Source of the DNA: Rhodocyclaceae bacterium
GTDB lineage: Bacteria; Pseudomonadota; Gammaproteobacteria; Burkholderiales; Rhodocyclaceae
Direction of reading: 5' to 3'
Length of the DNA stretch: 64,000 nucleotides
Assembly: GCA_028687645.1 (NCBI GenBank)
Contig: JAQTZQ010000003.1
Span: 1 to 64,000 of the forward strand
The notes beneath the pieces are model-generated. The model saw nothing but the letters and a program-made list of their open reading frames with translations. It was not told the DNA's origin and ran no database searches. The position numbers were made by a program, and so were the translations under genes. This document shows, piece after piece, positions 49,689 to 59,551 of the stretch. Position 1 is the first letter of the stretch. The number at the start of each line of letters is the position of its first letter.

Positions 49689-50568
49689 CTTTCGGATTGA
49701 TCAGGCCGCCGGGCTGCGGCGTCTGCTCGGTGGGAGTCAGTTGCAGGTCGTGACTTTTGTGGCAGGCTGTGAGGGCGTCGGGCGTAGCGTTGCGGTAGCT
49801 AATTTAGGGGTTGCGCTGGCCCGTTTAGGCAAGGAAGTATTGATTATTGATGAGAATACTTCAAACGATGATATCGCCGCCTCGTTTGGACAATTGGCCA
49901 AGTACGATCTGCTAAATGTGGTATTGCGTGAATTACCGCTGGCGCAAGCCATGTTGCAGCCGATGGCCGGCTTGCGTCTGCTCTCGGCGGCACGGGCAGT
50001 CAAAAAGCTGGGGCGCTTGTCACTGGCTCAGCAACAGACCTTGCTTGATGCCATGTCGTCCCTTGAGCGTCCGGTTGACGTGATATTGGTCGATGCCAGT
50101 ATTTCCCACCCGCAAGGATTTTCTCCATTCGCACTGGCTTCGCAAGAGGCGGTTGTTGTCCTCTCGGGTAGTAGCGCTTCAATCACGGAAGCCTATTCGC
50201 TGATTAAAAAAGTCAGCCATTCCTTTGCTCGCAAGCACTTCAGGATTCTCGTCAATAAAGTGCGCAGCACGCCTGACGCCCGATCAATCTACGAAAATAT
50301 TGCGCAGGTTACCGCCCAAAGAGGCATTGCTCAGCTCGATTTTGCCGGTGCGATTCCGATGGATGAATCGCTACGGCAGGCCAGCCAGTTGTGCCGTCCT
50401 GTTTTGATGCAGGCGCCTGACTCTCCAGCGGCTCGGGCCTTTCGAGATATTGCAGCTGACCTCCTTTATTGGCAGCGTGGCGACAGTGAAAATGGCGGGG
50501 TCGAACAATTTCTTCAGCAACTGCTACACTTGAGCCAACGCATAACTCCAAACTCACTACGAGCCTGA
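49681..50568 (+). CDS. flhG: FlhG/FleN-like MinD-family ATPase with atypical Walker A
   Basis: DQAAGLRRLLGG N-terminal motif, GCEGVGRSVAVANLGVALARLGKEVLIIDE; between flhF and fliA. Confidence 0.9.
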   Translation: MADFRIDQAAGLRRLLGGSQLQVVTFVAGCEGVGRSVAVANLGVALARLGKEVLIIDENTSNDDIAASFGQLAKYDLLNVVLRELPLAQAMLQPMAGLRLLSAARAVKKLGRLSLAQQQTLLDAMSSLERPVDVILVDASISHPQGFSPFALASQEAVVVLSGSSASITEAYSLIKKVSHSFARKHFRILVNKVRSTPDARSIYENIAQVTAQRGIAQLDFAGAIPMDESLRQASQLCRPVLMQAPDSPAARAFRDIAADLLYWQRGDSENGGVEQFLQQLLHLSQRITPNSLRA

Positions 50569-51320
50569 TGTATACCGCCGCCGGGCAACCCGATAGGGAA
50601 CAGTTGGTTCAGCGCTTCGTCCCGCTGGTGAAGCGTATCGCCTATCACTTATTGGCACGTCTTCCGGCCAATGTGCAAATCGATGATCTGGTGCAAAATG
50701 GCATGCTGGGCTTACTTGATGCCATGGATCGCTTTCAGGAAGGTTTTGGTGCCCAGTTCGAGACATACGCCACGCAACGCGTGCGTGGCGCAATGCTCGA
50801 TGGTCTGCGAGAAAATGACTGGCTGCCCCGCCAGTTGCGTCGAGAATTGCGCCGTATCGAAGGCATGATCAACAAGCTTGAGCATCAGCATGGTCGAGTG
50901 CCTTCTGAAACCGAGTTGGCGGAAGCGCTGGAAATGCCCCTGGCTGAGTACCAAAAAACCTTACAGGATGCGCGTGGACACCAAATTCTCTATCTGGAGG
51001 ATTTTTCTGGCGAGGAGGGCGAGGACTTTCTGGAGCGCCACTTTACCGACAATGAAGCTGACCCACTGAGTTTACTTGAGGATAAAAATCTGAAACAGGC
51101 GCTGGTTTCAGGGATCGAGCGCCTGCCTGAGCGTGAAAAACTGATGATGGCCTTGTATTATGAAAATGACCTGAATTTGCGTGAGATTGGCGAGGTGATG
51201 GGGGTTACAGAGTCGCGTATCTGCCAGTTGCATAGTCAGGCTGTAGCCCGTTTGCGTAGTCAGGTGATGGATGAGTTGCCGGTATTGAAAAAAAAGCGCA
51301 AGGAGAAAGCGCTTGGATAA
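50568..51320 (+). CDS. fliA: RNA polymerase sigma-28 factor FliA
   Basis: VPLVKRIAYHLLARLPANVQIDDLVQNGMLGLLDAMDRF; YYENDLNLREIGEVMGVTESRICQLHSQA. Confidence 0.96.
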   Translation: MYTAAGQPDREQLVQRFVPLVKRIAYHLLARLPANVQIDDLVQNGMLGLLDAMDRFQEGFGAQFETYATQRVRGAMLDGLRENDWLPRQLRRELRRIEGMINKLEHQHGRVPSETELAEALEMPLAEYQKTLQDARGHQILYLEDFSGEEGEDFLERHFTDNEADPLSLLEDKNLKQALVSGIERLPEREKLMMALYYENDLNLREIGEVMGVTESRICQLHSQAVARLRSQVMDELPVLKKKRKEKALG

Positions 51321-52053
51321 GATCAGTATCGCCGGACTGGCGATAGGTGTTATTGCCATTCTCGGTGGGCAGTTGCTTGAGGGGGGGCATATTGGTTCTC
51401 TGGTACAGCCGACAGCCCTACTCATCGTGCTGGGGGGGACTTTGGGGGCTGTCTTGTTGCAAAGCCCTTTCCATGTCTTCAAGCGCGGCGTACAGATGGC
51501 TAAGTGGGTTTGGCTGCCGCCGGTTATCGATCAAAAACGTCTTGTTGATCAGATTATGAACTGGAGTCAGCTTTCACGTCGTGAGGGTTTGTTGGCGCTG
51601 GAAAATCAAATCCCGCAGATTAAAGATCCATTTGTTAAAAATGGTCTGCAACTTCTAGTGGATGGCGCCGACCCTGAACGTATTCGTGAACTGCTCGAAG
51701 TCGAAATTACCACCTTTGAAGATGAATGGAAGCAGTCAGCCAAGATTTGGGATGCTGCTGGTGGCTATTCGCCGACTATTGGCATTCTTGGCGCTGTGAT
51801 GGGGCTTATTCATGTGATGGAAAATCTCTCCGATCCGACAAAATTGGGTGGCGGGATTGCCGTAGCTTTCGTTGCCACCATATACGGTGTAGGTCTTGCT
51901 AACCTGATTTATTTGCCGATCGCAGGGAAGCTGAAATACTACATTTCACGGATGGTCAGCACCCGTGAAATGCTGGTCGATGGATTGGTCGGCATTGCCG
52001 TTGGCGATAATCCGCGAATTATCGAAGGGCGCCTTAAAGGCTATTTGCTTTAA
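51313..52053 (+). CDS. motC: Second MotA-type flagellar motor protein (MotC; TTG start)
   Basis: MotA/PomA-like; WDAAGGYSPTIGILGAVMGLIHVMENL. Confidence 0.92.
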   Translation: MDKISIAGLAIGVIAILGGQLLEGGHIGSLVQPTALLIVLGGTLGAVLLQSPFHVFKRGVQMAKWVWLPPVIDQKRLVDQIMNWSQLSRREGLLALENQIPQIKDPFVKNGLQLLVDGADPERIRELLEVEITTFEDEWKQSAKIWDAAGGYSPTIGILGAVMGLIHVMENLSDPTKLGGGIAVAFVATIYGVGLANLIYLPIAGKLKYYISRMVSTREMLVDGLVGIAVGDNPRIIEGRLKGYLL

Positions 52054-52853
52054 TGGCCCGCAAACGCCGCGAGGAAGAGCATGAAAATCACGAGCGCTGG
52101 TTGGTCTCGTATGCTGATTTCATTACTCTGCTCTTTGCGTTTTTTGTAGTCATGTACGCTATTTCGTCCGTGAATGAGGGTAAATACAAGGTACTCTCCA
52201 ATTCGCTCACCAATGCCTTCAAGAATACAACTGGGCAACCGGGCGGTCAGCCCATTGCCGTGATGCCTGCCGGTTCGCCTATTGTGGCGCGCCCAGTGGT
52301 CAAAATGGATAAGGCGCCAGAAACGCGTAAAGCAGAAGAGCAAAAAAAAGAAAAGCGGGCTCAAATGACGCGTGTTGCCAATAACATCATGGATGCCTTG
52401 CAACCACTGGTGGCGCAAGGGAAGGTTCGCCTGCTCGAAACCAGCCGTGGGGTGACGATCGAAATCAACGACAGCATTCTTTTCCCCGTGGGGCAGGCTG
52501 TTCTTCAGCCAGCTTCAAGCAGTGCTATGGGGGCGATTGCCCAAGTACTGGCAAGTACGGATTTCCCGATTACGATCGAAGGTCACACTGACAATGTTCC
52601 CATTGCTACGCCACAATTCCCCTCTAATTGGGAGCTTTCGGCCATGCGGGCGACGACTGTGTTGCGCTTGTTCAATGACAGTGGTGTTGGCGCAGAGCGC
52701 TTGACTGCGATTGGCTATGGTGAGACTCGCCCGCTGGAAACCAACACGACGCTTGAAGGGCGGGCGCGGAATCGGCGGGTTAGCATTTTGATCGATTCAA
52801 ATAGACCGGAAGAACCGACAGAGCTTGAAAACGGAGACGGTATCACGCGTTAA
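52053..52853 (+). CDS. motD: Second MotB-type flagellar motor protein (MotD)
   Basis: ENHERWLVSYADFITLLFAFFVVMYAIS; OmpA-like C-terminus. Confidence 0.93.
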   Translation: MARKRREEEHENHERWLVSYADFITLLFAFFVVMYAISSVNEGKYKVLSNSLTNAFKNTTGQPGGQPIAVMPAGSPIVARPVVKMDKAPETRKAEEQKKEKRAQMTRVANNIMDALQPLVAQGKVRLLETSRGVTIEINDSILFPVGQAVLQPASSSAMGAIAQVLASTDFPITIEGHTDNVPIATPQFPSNWELSAMRATTVLRLFNDSGVGAERLTAIGYGETRPLETNTTLEGRARNRRVSILIDSNRPEEPTELENGDGITR

Positions 52854-52862
52854 GACGGAAGA

Positions 52863-53327
52863 TTAAGCTGAATCAACAATCCGGCTACCGGTACTCATTG
52901 CAGATTGTCCGTTACTGCCGTAGAGGGAATGCTCCTGATGTTGTTGCGTAAGTACGGCAATCGCATCGTTGGCGTGTTGCAAATGAATGCTGAGCAGTTT
53001 CCCATTCAGATCATGCAGCGCTTTTGCCTCTTTGGCGAGTTTGAGTAGTTTGACCCACAGCGCTGCTGATTTTTTTTCTTGTGGGTTGTGCTGCAACCAG
53101 GCCTTCATCTTCTCTATGTCGCTTGCCGTGCCTGCCAGATCGGCAATTTTTGCCCGTTCACCGCCCAGTTGGTTGAGTTGTTCAACCAGTTGGAGCTTCT
53201 CCGCGTTGATCTCGGCGAGTGCATCTGGTGCCACTGCTTTGAGCGCAGCCTGTTCTCGGTTGAGAACCAAAATAAATCGGGAAACCAACTCGGTTTCCCG
53301 TGTCAGTAGGTTTACCAGCGCTGTCAT
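52863..53327 (-). CDS. flgN: Flagellar chaperone FlgN
   Basis: Small helical protein directly downstream of flgM. Confidence 0.85.
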   Translation of the reverse strand: MTALVNLLTRETELVSRFILVLNREQAALKAVAPDALAEINAEKLQLVEQLNQLGGERAKIADLAGTASDIEKMKAWLQHNPQEKKSAALWVKLLKLAKEAKALHDLNGKLLSIHLQHANDAIAVLTQQHQEHSLYGSNGQSAMSTGSRIVDSA

Positions 53328-53608
53328 CAGGCCTTGCGCTGGCTGTTGACGAGATCCCGGGCGGTTTCTATCAGGCCGTTGGCGATCGCTTCCGGATTGA
53401 TTTTGAAACGTCCTTGAGAAATCGCTTCTTTGATTTCCTGGATTTTGGCCGAATTGACGGGGGGCTTTTCGGTACCTTGCAGCGTGCCTGCCAAAGCGCT
53501 CAGACTAACAGCCTCGGAATTTGGGGCTGGTGTGTTGCTTTGCCGTGGTGTGGCGGCACGGTTGGTGGCCGGCGCGGTGCTGGGCATAAAGGGGCTGTCG
53601 ATTTTCAT
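53327..53608 (-). CDS. flgM: Anti-sigma-28 factor FlgM
   Basis: Short N-terminal disordered region, C-terminal VNSAKIQEIKEAISQGRFKINPEAIANGLIETARDLV. Confidence 0.95.
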   Translation of the reverse strand: MKIDSPFMPSTAPATNRAATPRQSNTPAPNSEAVSLSALAGTLQGTEKPPVNSAKIQEIKEAISQGRFKINPEAIANGLIETARDLVNSQRKA

Positions 53609-53643
53609 GATGGATCTCTCGATACTTTTTGATCTTAATCGGT

Positions 53644-53670
53644 GTTACGGCCATTTTAAGCAGAACTTTA
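53644..53670 (-). promoter_or_regulatory. Sigma-28 promoter for flgMN: TAAAGTTC-N11-GCCGTAAC
   Basis: Reverse complement reads TAAAGTTCTGCTTAAAATGGCCGTAAC; same architecture upstream of flgK. Confidence 0.85.
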
Positions 53671-53672
53671 GC

Positions 53673-54350
53673 TCAAAATGAAATTTCTACGATACCGTCC
53701 GCTCTAGCCTTGCCGCTGACGATTTGACCTGATTCCATGCGGACACGAACCAGGTCGCCTGCGCTGGCATTATTGACGGCTTTGCCTTCTGCGCTAACAG
53801 AAAATCCTGCACCGCTTGAGATGACGCGTACGGTTTGCCCTTGTTTGATCACCAGTGGCGCCAACAACTGGTTTGCCCGCAATGCTTGGCCGACACCGAT
53901 AGAGTTCTTCATGATTCGGCCGATGGCCGCCGCCGGGTCGCTAATTGCACCGGTAGGTAGATTGGAGAGGTTGCCGCTGGCGCTGATCAAATCGCCTGCC
54001 TGAATGATTTGGCCAGCGATTAGTGCGCGGCTGGTGGTGACGTAGGTGCCGGTGACGGCAATTTGTGCCGGCACTAGCACGGTCCAGGCATTCGGTGACA
54101 GGCAGCGAACACCGACGTTGGTTTTGCCAATCATCCGGCTACCCTTGGGGGTAAATGCTTCATGGGTGGTGCAAGGGGGGAGGCGGCTAGCGTCAAACTG
54201 CCCCATGGTGATAGTTACGGTACCGGGCGAACCTTTGGTTTGCAGGCGCAGGTGCTGTTCTGCGGTATCGAGCACAATCGCTGAGTCGGCGGCCAGAGCG
54301 GGTGTGAGCCAAAGCGTTACGGTCAACCAGGAAAATAGGCGGAAAAACAT
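53673..54350 (-). CDS. flgA: Flagellar P-ring chaperone FlgA
   Basis: Signal peptide MFFRLFSWLTVTLWLTPALAADS; SAF-type GQIIQAGDLISASG, IGVGQALRANQLLAP; start placed at 54350. Confidence 0.93.
   Translation of the reverse strand: MFFRLFSWLTVTLWLTPALAADSAIVLDTAEQHLRLQTKGSPGTVTITMGQFDASRLPPCTTHEAFTPKGSRMIGKTNVGVRCLSPNAWTVLVPAQIAVTGTYVTTSRALIAGQIIQAGDLISASGNLSNLPTGAISDPAAAIGRIMKNSIGVGQALRANQLLAPLVIKQGQTVRVISSGAGFSVSAEGKAVNNASAGDLVRVRMESGQIVSGKARADGIVEISF
54316..54327 (-). repeat. Recurrent 12-mer GTTGACCGTAAC
   Basis: Exact copy, within flgA signal-peptide coding sequence. Confidence 0.6.
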
Positions 54351-54395
54351 ACGTCCATTTTGCCCGATAAAGCGTTGCGGTTGAATAAAACATGA

Positions 54396-54414
54396 TTGGC
54401 ACGAACTGTGCTTT
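54396..54414 (+). promoter_or_regulatory. Sigma-54 promoter TTGGCACGAACTGTGCTTT upstream of flgB
   Basis: GG-N10-GC (-24/-12) consensus, 33 nt before the flgB ATG. Confidence 0.8.
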
Positions 54415-54444
54415 TGTTCTCCAAAACAGCTTTTGGAGAATTTC

Positions 54445-54855
54445 ATGGTCGATATTGCCCAACACTTTTCTGTGCTCAGCAAAGCGCTGGATTTGCGCAC
54501 GCAGCGACATCAGGTTCTCGCATCCAATATTGCCAATGCCGATACGCCAAATTACAAGGCGCGAGATTTTGACTTCAGGAGCGCCATGGCCCATGCCATT
54601 GGCGCTGACGCCAGCAACGGTGGCGGTATGGTGATGACTGCACGCGGACACCAAAGTGGCAGTGGCGCTTTGAGCGGGCCTGGCGCATTGCAGTTTCGCA
54701 CCGAAAGCCAGTCAGCGGTTGATGGAAATACGGTGGAGATGGATGTGGAACGTTCAGAGATAACGGATAACGCGCTGCAGTATCAAATACTGACCCAGTT
54801 GATCAGCAATAAATTCCAGGGATTGCGTACTGCCATGAGCAGCACGAATAGTTAA
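54445..54855 (+). CDS. flgB: Flagellar rod protein FlgB
   Basis: LRTQRHQVLASNIANADTPNYKARDFDF. Confidence 0.97.
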   Translation: MVDIAQHFSVLSKALDLRTQRHQVLASNIANADTPNYKARDFDFRSAMAHAIGADASNGGGMVMTARGHQSGSGALSGPGALQFRTESQSAVDGNTVEMDVERSEITDNALQYQILTQLISNKFQGLRTAMSSTNS

Positions 54856-54866
54856 GGAGCGATTGA

Positions 54867-55280
54867 ATGAGTTTGTTTAATGTATTCCAAGTATCTTCGA
54901 GTGCCATGACGGCTCAATCGATGCGCCTTAACACCGTGGCTTCCAATCTGGCCAATGCTGACAGTATTACGTCTTCAGATGGCACACCTTACAAAGCCAA
55001 GCATGTGGTTTTTGAGGCTACGCCGATGGGCGGGAATGGTGATATTTCCAAGGGGGTACGGGTGCGTCAGGTGGTTGAAGACGCAGCGCCGCCACGCATG
55101 GTCTATGACCCCAAAAATCCGGCGGCCGATGAAAAAGGGTATGTCGCCTTCCCCAATGTCAATGTGGTCGAAGAAATGACCAACATGATTTCTGCCTCGC
55201 GCTCGTATCAAACGAACGTTGAGGTGATGAACACCGCCAAGACCATGCTGCTACGTACCTTGCAGATTGGTCAGGGCTAA
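54867..55280 (+). CDS. flgC: Flagellar rod protein FlgC
   Basis: [15 protein letters not shown]...[30 protein letters not shown]. Confidence 0.97.
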   Translation: MSLFNVFQVSSSAMTAQSMRLNTVASNLANADSITSSDGTPYKAKHVVFEATPMGGNGDISKGVRVRQVVEDAAPPRMVYDPKNPAADEKGYVAFPNVNVVEEMTNMISASRSYQTNVEVMNTAKTMLLRTLQIGQG

Positions 55281-55294
55281 CGGAGTAATTGAAA

Positions 55295-55978
55295 ATGGCC
55301 ACCAGTAATGTAACCGACTCAACCAGTTCCTATGCCGCATTAACTGCGGGTAAGAGTGCCGACGCCACTTCTAAAGCGACAGCTTCAGAGGACATGGAAA
55401 CACGATTCATGACCCTGTTGATGACGCAACTTAAAAATCAAGACCCGCTCAACCCCACTGACGCCAATCAAATGACCGCGCAACTCTCGCAGATCAGTAC
55501 GGTAAGCGGTATCGAGAAGCTCAATGAGACCATGGATAAGCTGTTGGAGAGCTACAGCGGCACGCAAAACATGCAAGCGGCAGCGATGATCGGCAAAACG
55601 GTATTAATTGCCGGCAATGGCATGGAACTGGCCGCCGATGGCGCGCTGGGTGGCGTAAATCTTGACGCTGCGGCCGACACCGTGACGGTGACCATCAAGG
55701 ATGCCGCCGGCAATGTGGTTCAAACTCAAGAGTTGGGCGCGCAAGGTGCCGGCATCTTTAATTTTGCCTGGGACGGTAAATCGGACAAGGGTGAGGCCAT
55801 GCCGCTGGGTAATTACAGCTTTAGTGTTAAAGCAACGACGGGCGGGAGCCCAGTTACAACCACTGCACTACAGGCTGGCATGGTCAATGCTTTGACTATG
55901 GCCAAGGATGGTGTGTCGTTGCAACTGAGTGGTAACAAGTCAGTCGCTTATGACGATATTTTGCAGATCATGAATTAA
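55295..55978 (+). CDS. flgD: Flagellar hook cap protein FlgD
   Basis: FMTLLMTQLKNQDPLNPTDANQMTAQLSQISTVSGIEKLN. Confidence 0.97.
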   Translation: MATSNVTDSTSSYAALTAGKSADATSKATASEDMETRFMTLLMTQLKNQDPLNPTDANQMTAQLSQISTVSGIEKLNETMDKLLESYSGTQNMQAAAMIGKTVLIAGNGMELAADGALGGVNLDAAADTVTVTIKDAAGNVVQTQELGAQGAGIFNFAWDGKSDKGEAMPLGNYSFSVKATTGGSPVTTTALQAGMVNALTMAKDGVSLQLSGNKSVAYDDILQIMN

Positions 55979-55990
55979 CGGAGAATCATC

Positions 55991-57298
55991 ATGGCATTCC
56001 AACAAGGTTTGAGCGGTCTCGGCGCTTCTTCTCGCGCGCTGGATGTGATCTCTAGCAACGTGGCTAACTCATCGACGGTCGGTTTCAAGGCGAGCAGCAC
56101 GGTTTTTGCGGATACTTTTGCCTCCGCGATGGGCGGCGGTGTTTCCAATTTGCAGGTTGGCATGGGGGGAAATACGCTGGCCGTACGTCAGTCATTTACG
56201 CAGGGTGCGACGACTTCGACCAATAACCCGCTAGATATGGCAATTGGCGGTAATGGATTTTTTGTAATCGATCGGGCAAATGGCACTCAGGCTTATTCAA
56301 GGAATGGCCAGTTTGACCTGAATAAAGATGGTTTCATCGTTAATAGTTTGGGCGAGAAATTACAGGGCTATAAAATTGAAAATAATATAACTGCTGGTGT
56401 AATTAGCGGTATTTCAGTTCCGCCTGATGGAATTGGTGCGACAGCAACTTCAGGGGTAGTATCCATACGCGGTAATTTAGATTCTGACGCGCTGTATATT
56501 CCTGATCCGGCCGATCCGACTGATCTTACTCTTTCGGCATTTGTGCCTGATGACCCGGCTGTGGCAGATTCTAGCCATGATCCTGCGACTTATAACTACA
56601 GTACTTCCGCCACTGTGTATGACAGTCTTGGCGTGCAACATAGTTTGAGTATGTATTTCGTAAAATCCGGTACGCCTGCGAACGCGTGGAATGTGTATTA
56701 CGAATTTGATGGGAATGCCCTTCCTCCTGATGCCGCAGGGAATGCACAAAATGGCCCGTATCAAATTATATTTAATACCAGTGGCGTATATGATTCTCCT
56801 TTGCCGGTTGCTGTGGAAGTAGATGGAGCGACCATTCTTGAAGGCAAAGCAGCAACGATGACATTTAATCTAGATTTGAGCGACTTTACTCAAAACAGCT
56901 CATCGTCGGCTATCTATGAAATTACGCAAAACGGATTGCCACCAGGAGAATTAAACGGTATTTCAGTAAATTCTACGGGCATTGTTCTTGCTCAATATAC
57001 CAACGGAACCACACAAAATCTGGCTCAAGTAGCTTTGGCAACTTTTTCTAGCCCAAATGGCTTGACTTCTTTGGGAGACAATCTCTGGTCAGCCAGCATC
57101 GATTCTGGGGAGGCGATAATTGCGGCACCGGGTACCGGAGTAAACGGCACCATCGGCTCAGGTCGTGTCGAAGAATCCAACGTCGACATGAGCGCTGAAC
57201 TGGTCAATATGATCATCCAGCAGCGTAACTACCAAGCCAATGCACAGTCGATCAAGACGCAAGATCAAATTCTGCAAACACTCATCAATTTACGTTAA
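55991..57298 (+). CDS. flgE: Flagellar hook protein FlgE
   Basis: FQQGLSGLGASSRALDVISSNVANSSTVGFK; C-terminal VDMSAELVNMIIQQRNYQANAQSIKTQDQILQTLINLR. Confidence 0.97.
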   Translation: MAFQQGLSGLGASSRALDVISSNVANSSTVGFKASSTVFADTFASAMGGGVSNLQVGMGGNTLAVRQSFTQGATTSTNNPLDMAIGGNGFFVIDRANGTQAYSRNGQFDLNKDGFIVNSLGEKLQGYKIENNITAGVISGISVPPDGIGATATSGVVSIRGNLDSDALYIPDPADPTDLTLSAFVPDDPAVADSSHDPATYNYSTSATVYDSLGVQHSLSMYFVKSGTPANAWNVYYEFDGNALPPDAAGNAQNGPYQIIFNTSGVYDSPLPVAVEVDGATILEGKAATMTFNLDLSDFTQNSSSSAIYEITQNGLPPGELNGISVNSTGIVLAQYTNGTTQNLAQVALATFSSPNGLTSLGDNLWSASIDSGEAIIAAPGTGVNGTIGSGRVEESNVDMSAELVNMIIQQRNYQANAQSIKTQDQILQTLINLR

Positions 57299-57322
57299 TT
57301 TTACTAGTCGACCGTAACAATC

Positions 57323-58066
57323 ATGGATCGTCTGATCTATACCGCGATGACCGGTGCCAAGCATGTGTTTATGCAGCAGGCCGGCACTGCGAACAATCTG
57401 GCCAACGCCAGCACCGTCGGTTTCAAGGCGCAGGAGCATCGCTTTCGGGCGGTGCCGGTGCAAGGCGAAGGCATGCCGACACGGGCGTTTGTGGTTGATG
57501 CTTCGGTGGCTGATGTGTTTGACGAAGGCCCGGTTATTTTTACGGGTCGTAATCTTGATGTCTCAGTGCAAGGGCGTGGCTGGTTGGCCGTTCAATTACC
57601 CGATGGCTCCGAGGCTTACACCCGTGGAGGCGGTCTCGACACCGATGAGAATGGTGTGTTGAGAACCAAAGCAGGTCTGGCGGTGATGGGTGACGGCGGC
57701 CCGATCAATATCCCGCCTGACAACGCCATTGAGATCGCTGAAGATGGCACGATTTCAGTGGTGCCAACCTTCGGTAATCGAAACGGTGCCAGTGCCATTG
57801 GGCGTTTGAAATTGGTGAATCCACCCGAAGCAGATCTGGTACGAGGTGCCGATGGCTTGTTTCGCCTGCGTGATGGACAGCCAGCCCCAGCTAACGAGAC
57901 AGTGAAAATTTCTCCGGGCTCGCTGGAAGGCAGTAATGTAAATGTGACTGATGCGATGGTGAATCTGATCAGTCTGTCGCGTCAGTTTGAAATGCAAATC
58001 AAGTTGTTACAAACAGCGGATCAGAATGCGCAACGCGCCGATCAATTGCTGTCTTTGAATTCCTGA
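57323..58066 (+). CDS. flgF: Flagellar rod protein FlgF
   Basis: MDRLIYTAMTGAKHVFMQQAGTANNLANASTVGFK. Confidence 0.97.
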   Translation: MDRLIYTAMTGAKHVFMQQAGTANNLANASTVGFKAQEHRFRAVPVQGEGMPTRAFVVDASVADVFDEGPVIFTGRNLDVSVQGRGWLAVQLPDGSEAYTRGGGLDTDENGVLRTKAGLAVMGDGGPINIPPDNAIEIAEDGTISVVPTFGNRNGASAIGRLKLVNPPEADLVRGADGLFRLRDGQPAPANETVKISPGSLEGSNVNVTDAMVNLISLSRQFEMQIKLLQTADQNAQRADQLLSLNS

Positions 58067-58079
58067 TAGGACTTAAATC

Positions 58080-58862
58080 ATGATCCGCTCCCTTTGGATT
58101 GCACGTACAGGTCTGGATGCTCAGCAGACGCAGCTAGACGTGATTGCCAATAACCTGGCAAACGTCAGTACCAATGGCTACAAAAAAGGGCGGGCAGTTT
58201 TTGAGGATCTTCTTTACCAAACCTTACGCCAGCCGGGCGCGCAGTCGTCTCAACAAACCCAAATTCCCACGGGTCTGCAGTTGGGCACCGGTGTTCGTCC
58301 GGTATCGACGGCCCGAGTTTTCACGCAGGGAAATATTCAGAAAACTGATAATGCGTTGGATGTTGGTATTCAAGGTGATGGCTTTTTTCAAATCCTGTTA
58401 CCGGATGGAACGACTGGTTACACCCGTGACGGTTCTTTTCAAAAGGATAATCAGGGGCAAATTGTTACTGCTGATGGTTATCCGTTGCAGCCCAACATCA
58501 CCATTCCAGCAACGGCATTGACCGTCACGATAGGTACGGATGGGACGGTCTCCATTACTCAGTCTGGCACGGCTGCCACAACGCAAATCGGCAATATTCA
58601 ATTGGCCAATTTCATCAATCCGGCCGGCCTGCAAAGCATGGGGCAGAACTTGTACCTTGAAACCGCTGCCAGTGGTACCCCAACGCCGAATACGCCGGGA
58701 ACCAATGGCGCTGGGAATGTGAATCAGGGTTATGTGGAAACTTCCAATGTGAATGTAGCTGAAGAGTTGGTCACGATGATTCAAACGCAGCGTGCCTATG
58801 AGCTCAATTCCAAAGTGGTATCCACGTCGGATGCAATGCTGGGTCGGCTGACGCAGTTGTGA
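58080..58862 (+). CDS. flgG: Flagellar distal rod protein FlgG
   Basis: [48 protein letters not shown]. Confidence 0.98.
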   Translation: MIRSLWIARTGLDAQQTQLDVIANNLANVSTNGYKKGRAVFEDLLYQTLRQPGAQSSQQTQIPTGLQLGTGVRPVSTARVFTQGNIQKTDNALDVGIQGDGFFQILLPDGTTGYTRDGSFQKDNQGQIVTADGYPLQPNITIPATALTVTIGTDGTVSITQSGTAATTQIGNIQLANFINPAGLQSMGQNLYLETAASGTPTPNTPGTNGAGNVNQGYVETSNVNVAEELVTMIQTQRAYELNSKVVSTSDAMLGRLTQL

Positions 58863-58871
58863 GTTAAAGCC

Positions 58872-59528
58872 ATGAAACGCCTTGCCTTGTTTGCTTTTAT
58901 CGTATCTGCCGGCTGTACGACGGTGCCGCCGACTGACGTTCACCAGCCAATGACGGCGCGACCGTCGCCGCGTTTTGCCGCGCCCGCCAACAATGGTGCA
59001 ATTTTTCAGGCGGGTTACAGCAAGCCTTTATTTGAAGATAGGCGCGCCCGTTTTGTCGGTGATACGGTCACCATCAAGATTACTGAAAGCACGACGGCTT
59101 CGGCTAAAAACAGTAACAAAGTGGATAAGTCCAATGACCAAAAAGCTTCGGTCAGCGCCCTAAGTGGCCTACCAGGCAAAGGCCTGTTGGGAATGAGTCT
59201 AGGGGCAACGAGCTCGACTGCTTTTAGTGGCGAAGGTAGCGCAGCCAACAATAATGCCTTCTCTGGCAACATCACCGTCACGGTGATTGATGTAATGCCT
59301 AACGGAAATTTGCTGGTATCCGGCGAGAAGCAGCTTTCTATTGGTGAAGAAAAAGAGTTTGTGCGCATCTCCGGCGTGATCAATCCGAGCTTTGTCGATT
59401 TCTCCAACACCATCGAATCCTCAAAGGTGGCAGATGCGCGTATCGAGTACAAATCCTCTGGTCAGATCAGCGAAAGCCAGTTCATGGGCTGGATGGCACG
59501 ATTCTTCCTTAATGTATTGCCATTCTAG
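58872..59528 (+). CDS. flgH: Flagellar L-ring protein FlgH
   Basis: Lipobox SAGC; VTIKITESTTASAKNSNKVDKS. Confidence 0.96.
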   Translation: MKRLALFAFIVSAGCTTVPPTDVHQPMTARPSPRFAAPANNGAIFQAGYSKPLFEDRRARFVGDTVTIKITESTTASAKNSNKVDKSNDQKASVSALSGLPGKGLLGMSLGATSSTAFSGEGSAANNNAFSGNITVTVIDVMPNGNLLVSGEKQLSIGEEKEFVRISGVINPSFVDFSNTIESSKVADARIEYKSSGQISESQFMGWMARFFLNVLPF

Positions 59529-59551
59529 TGTTGGGTTGGCGGAGGCGGTAC

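Noticed and set aside
21594-52853. Two MotA/MotB-type pairs (motAB and motCD) as a possible novel energy-transducing system
   Set aside because: Dual stators are established in flagellated proteobacteria (e.g. Pseudomonas MotAB/MotCD), and motCD next to fliA is common
57292-57318. Possible sigma-28 promoter in front of flgF (GACCGTAAC)
   Set aside because: No TAAA-type -35 at 11-nt spacing; only the -10-like part matches
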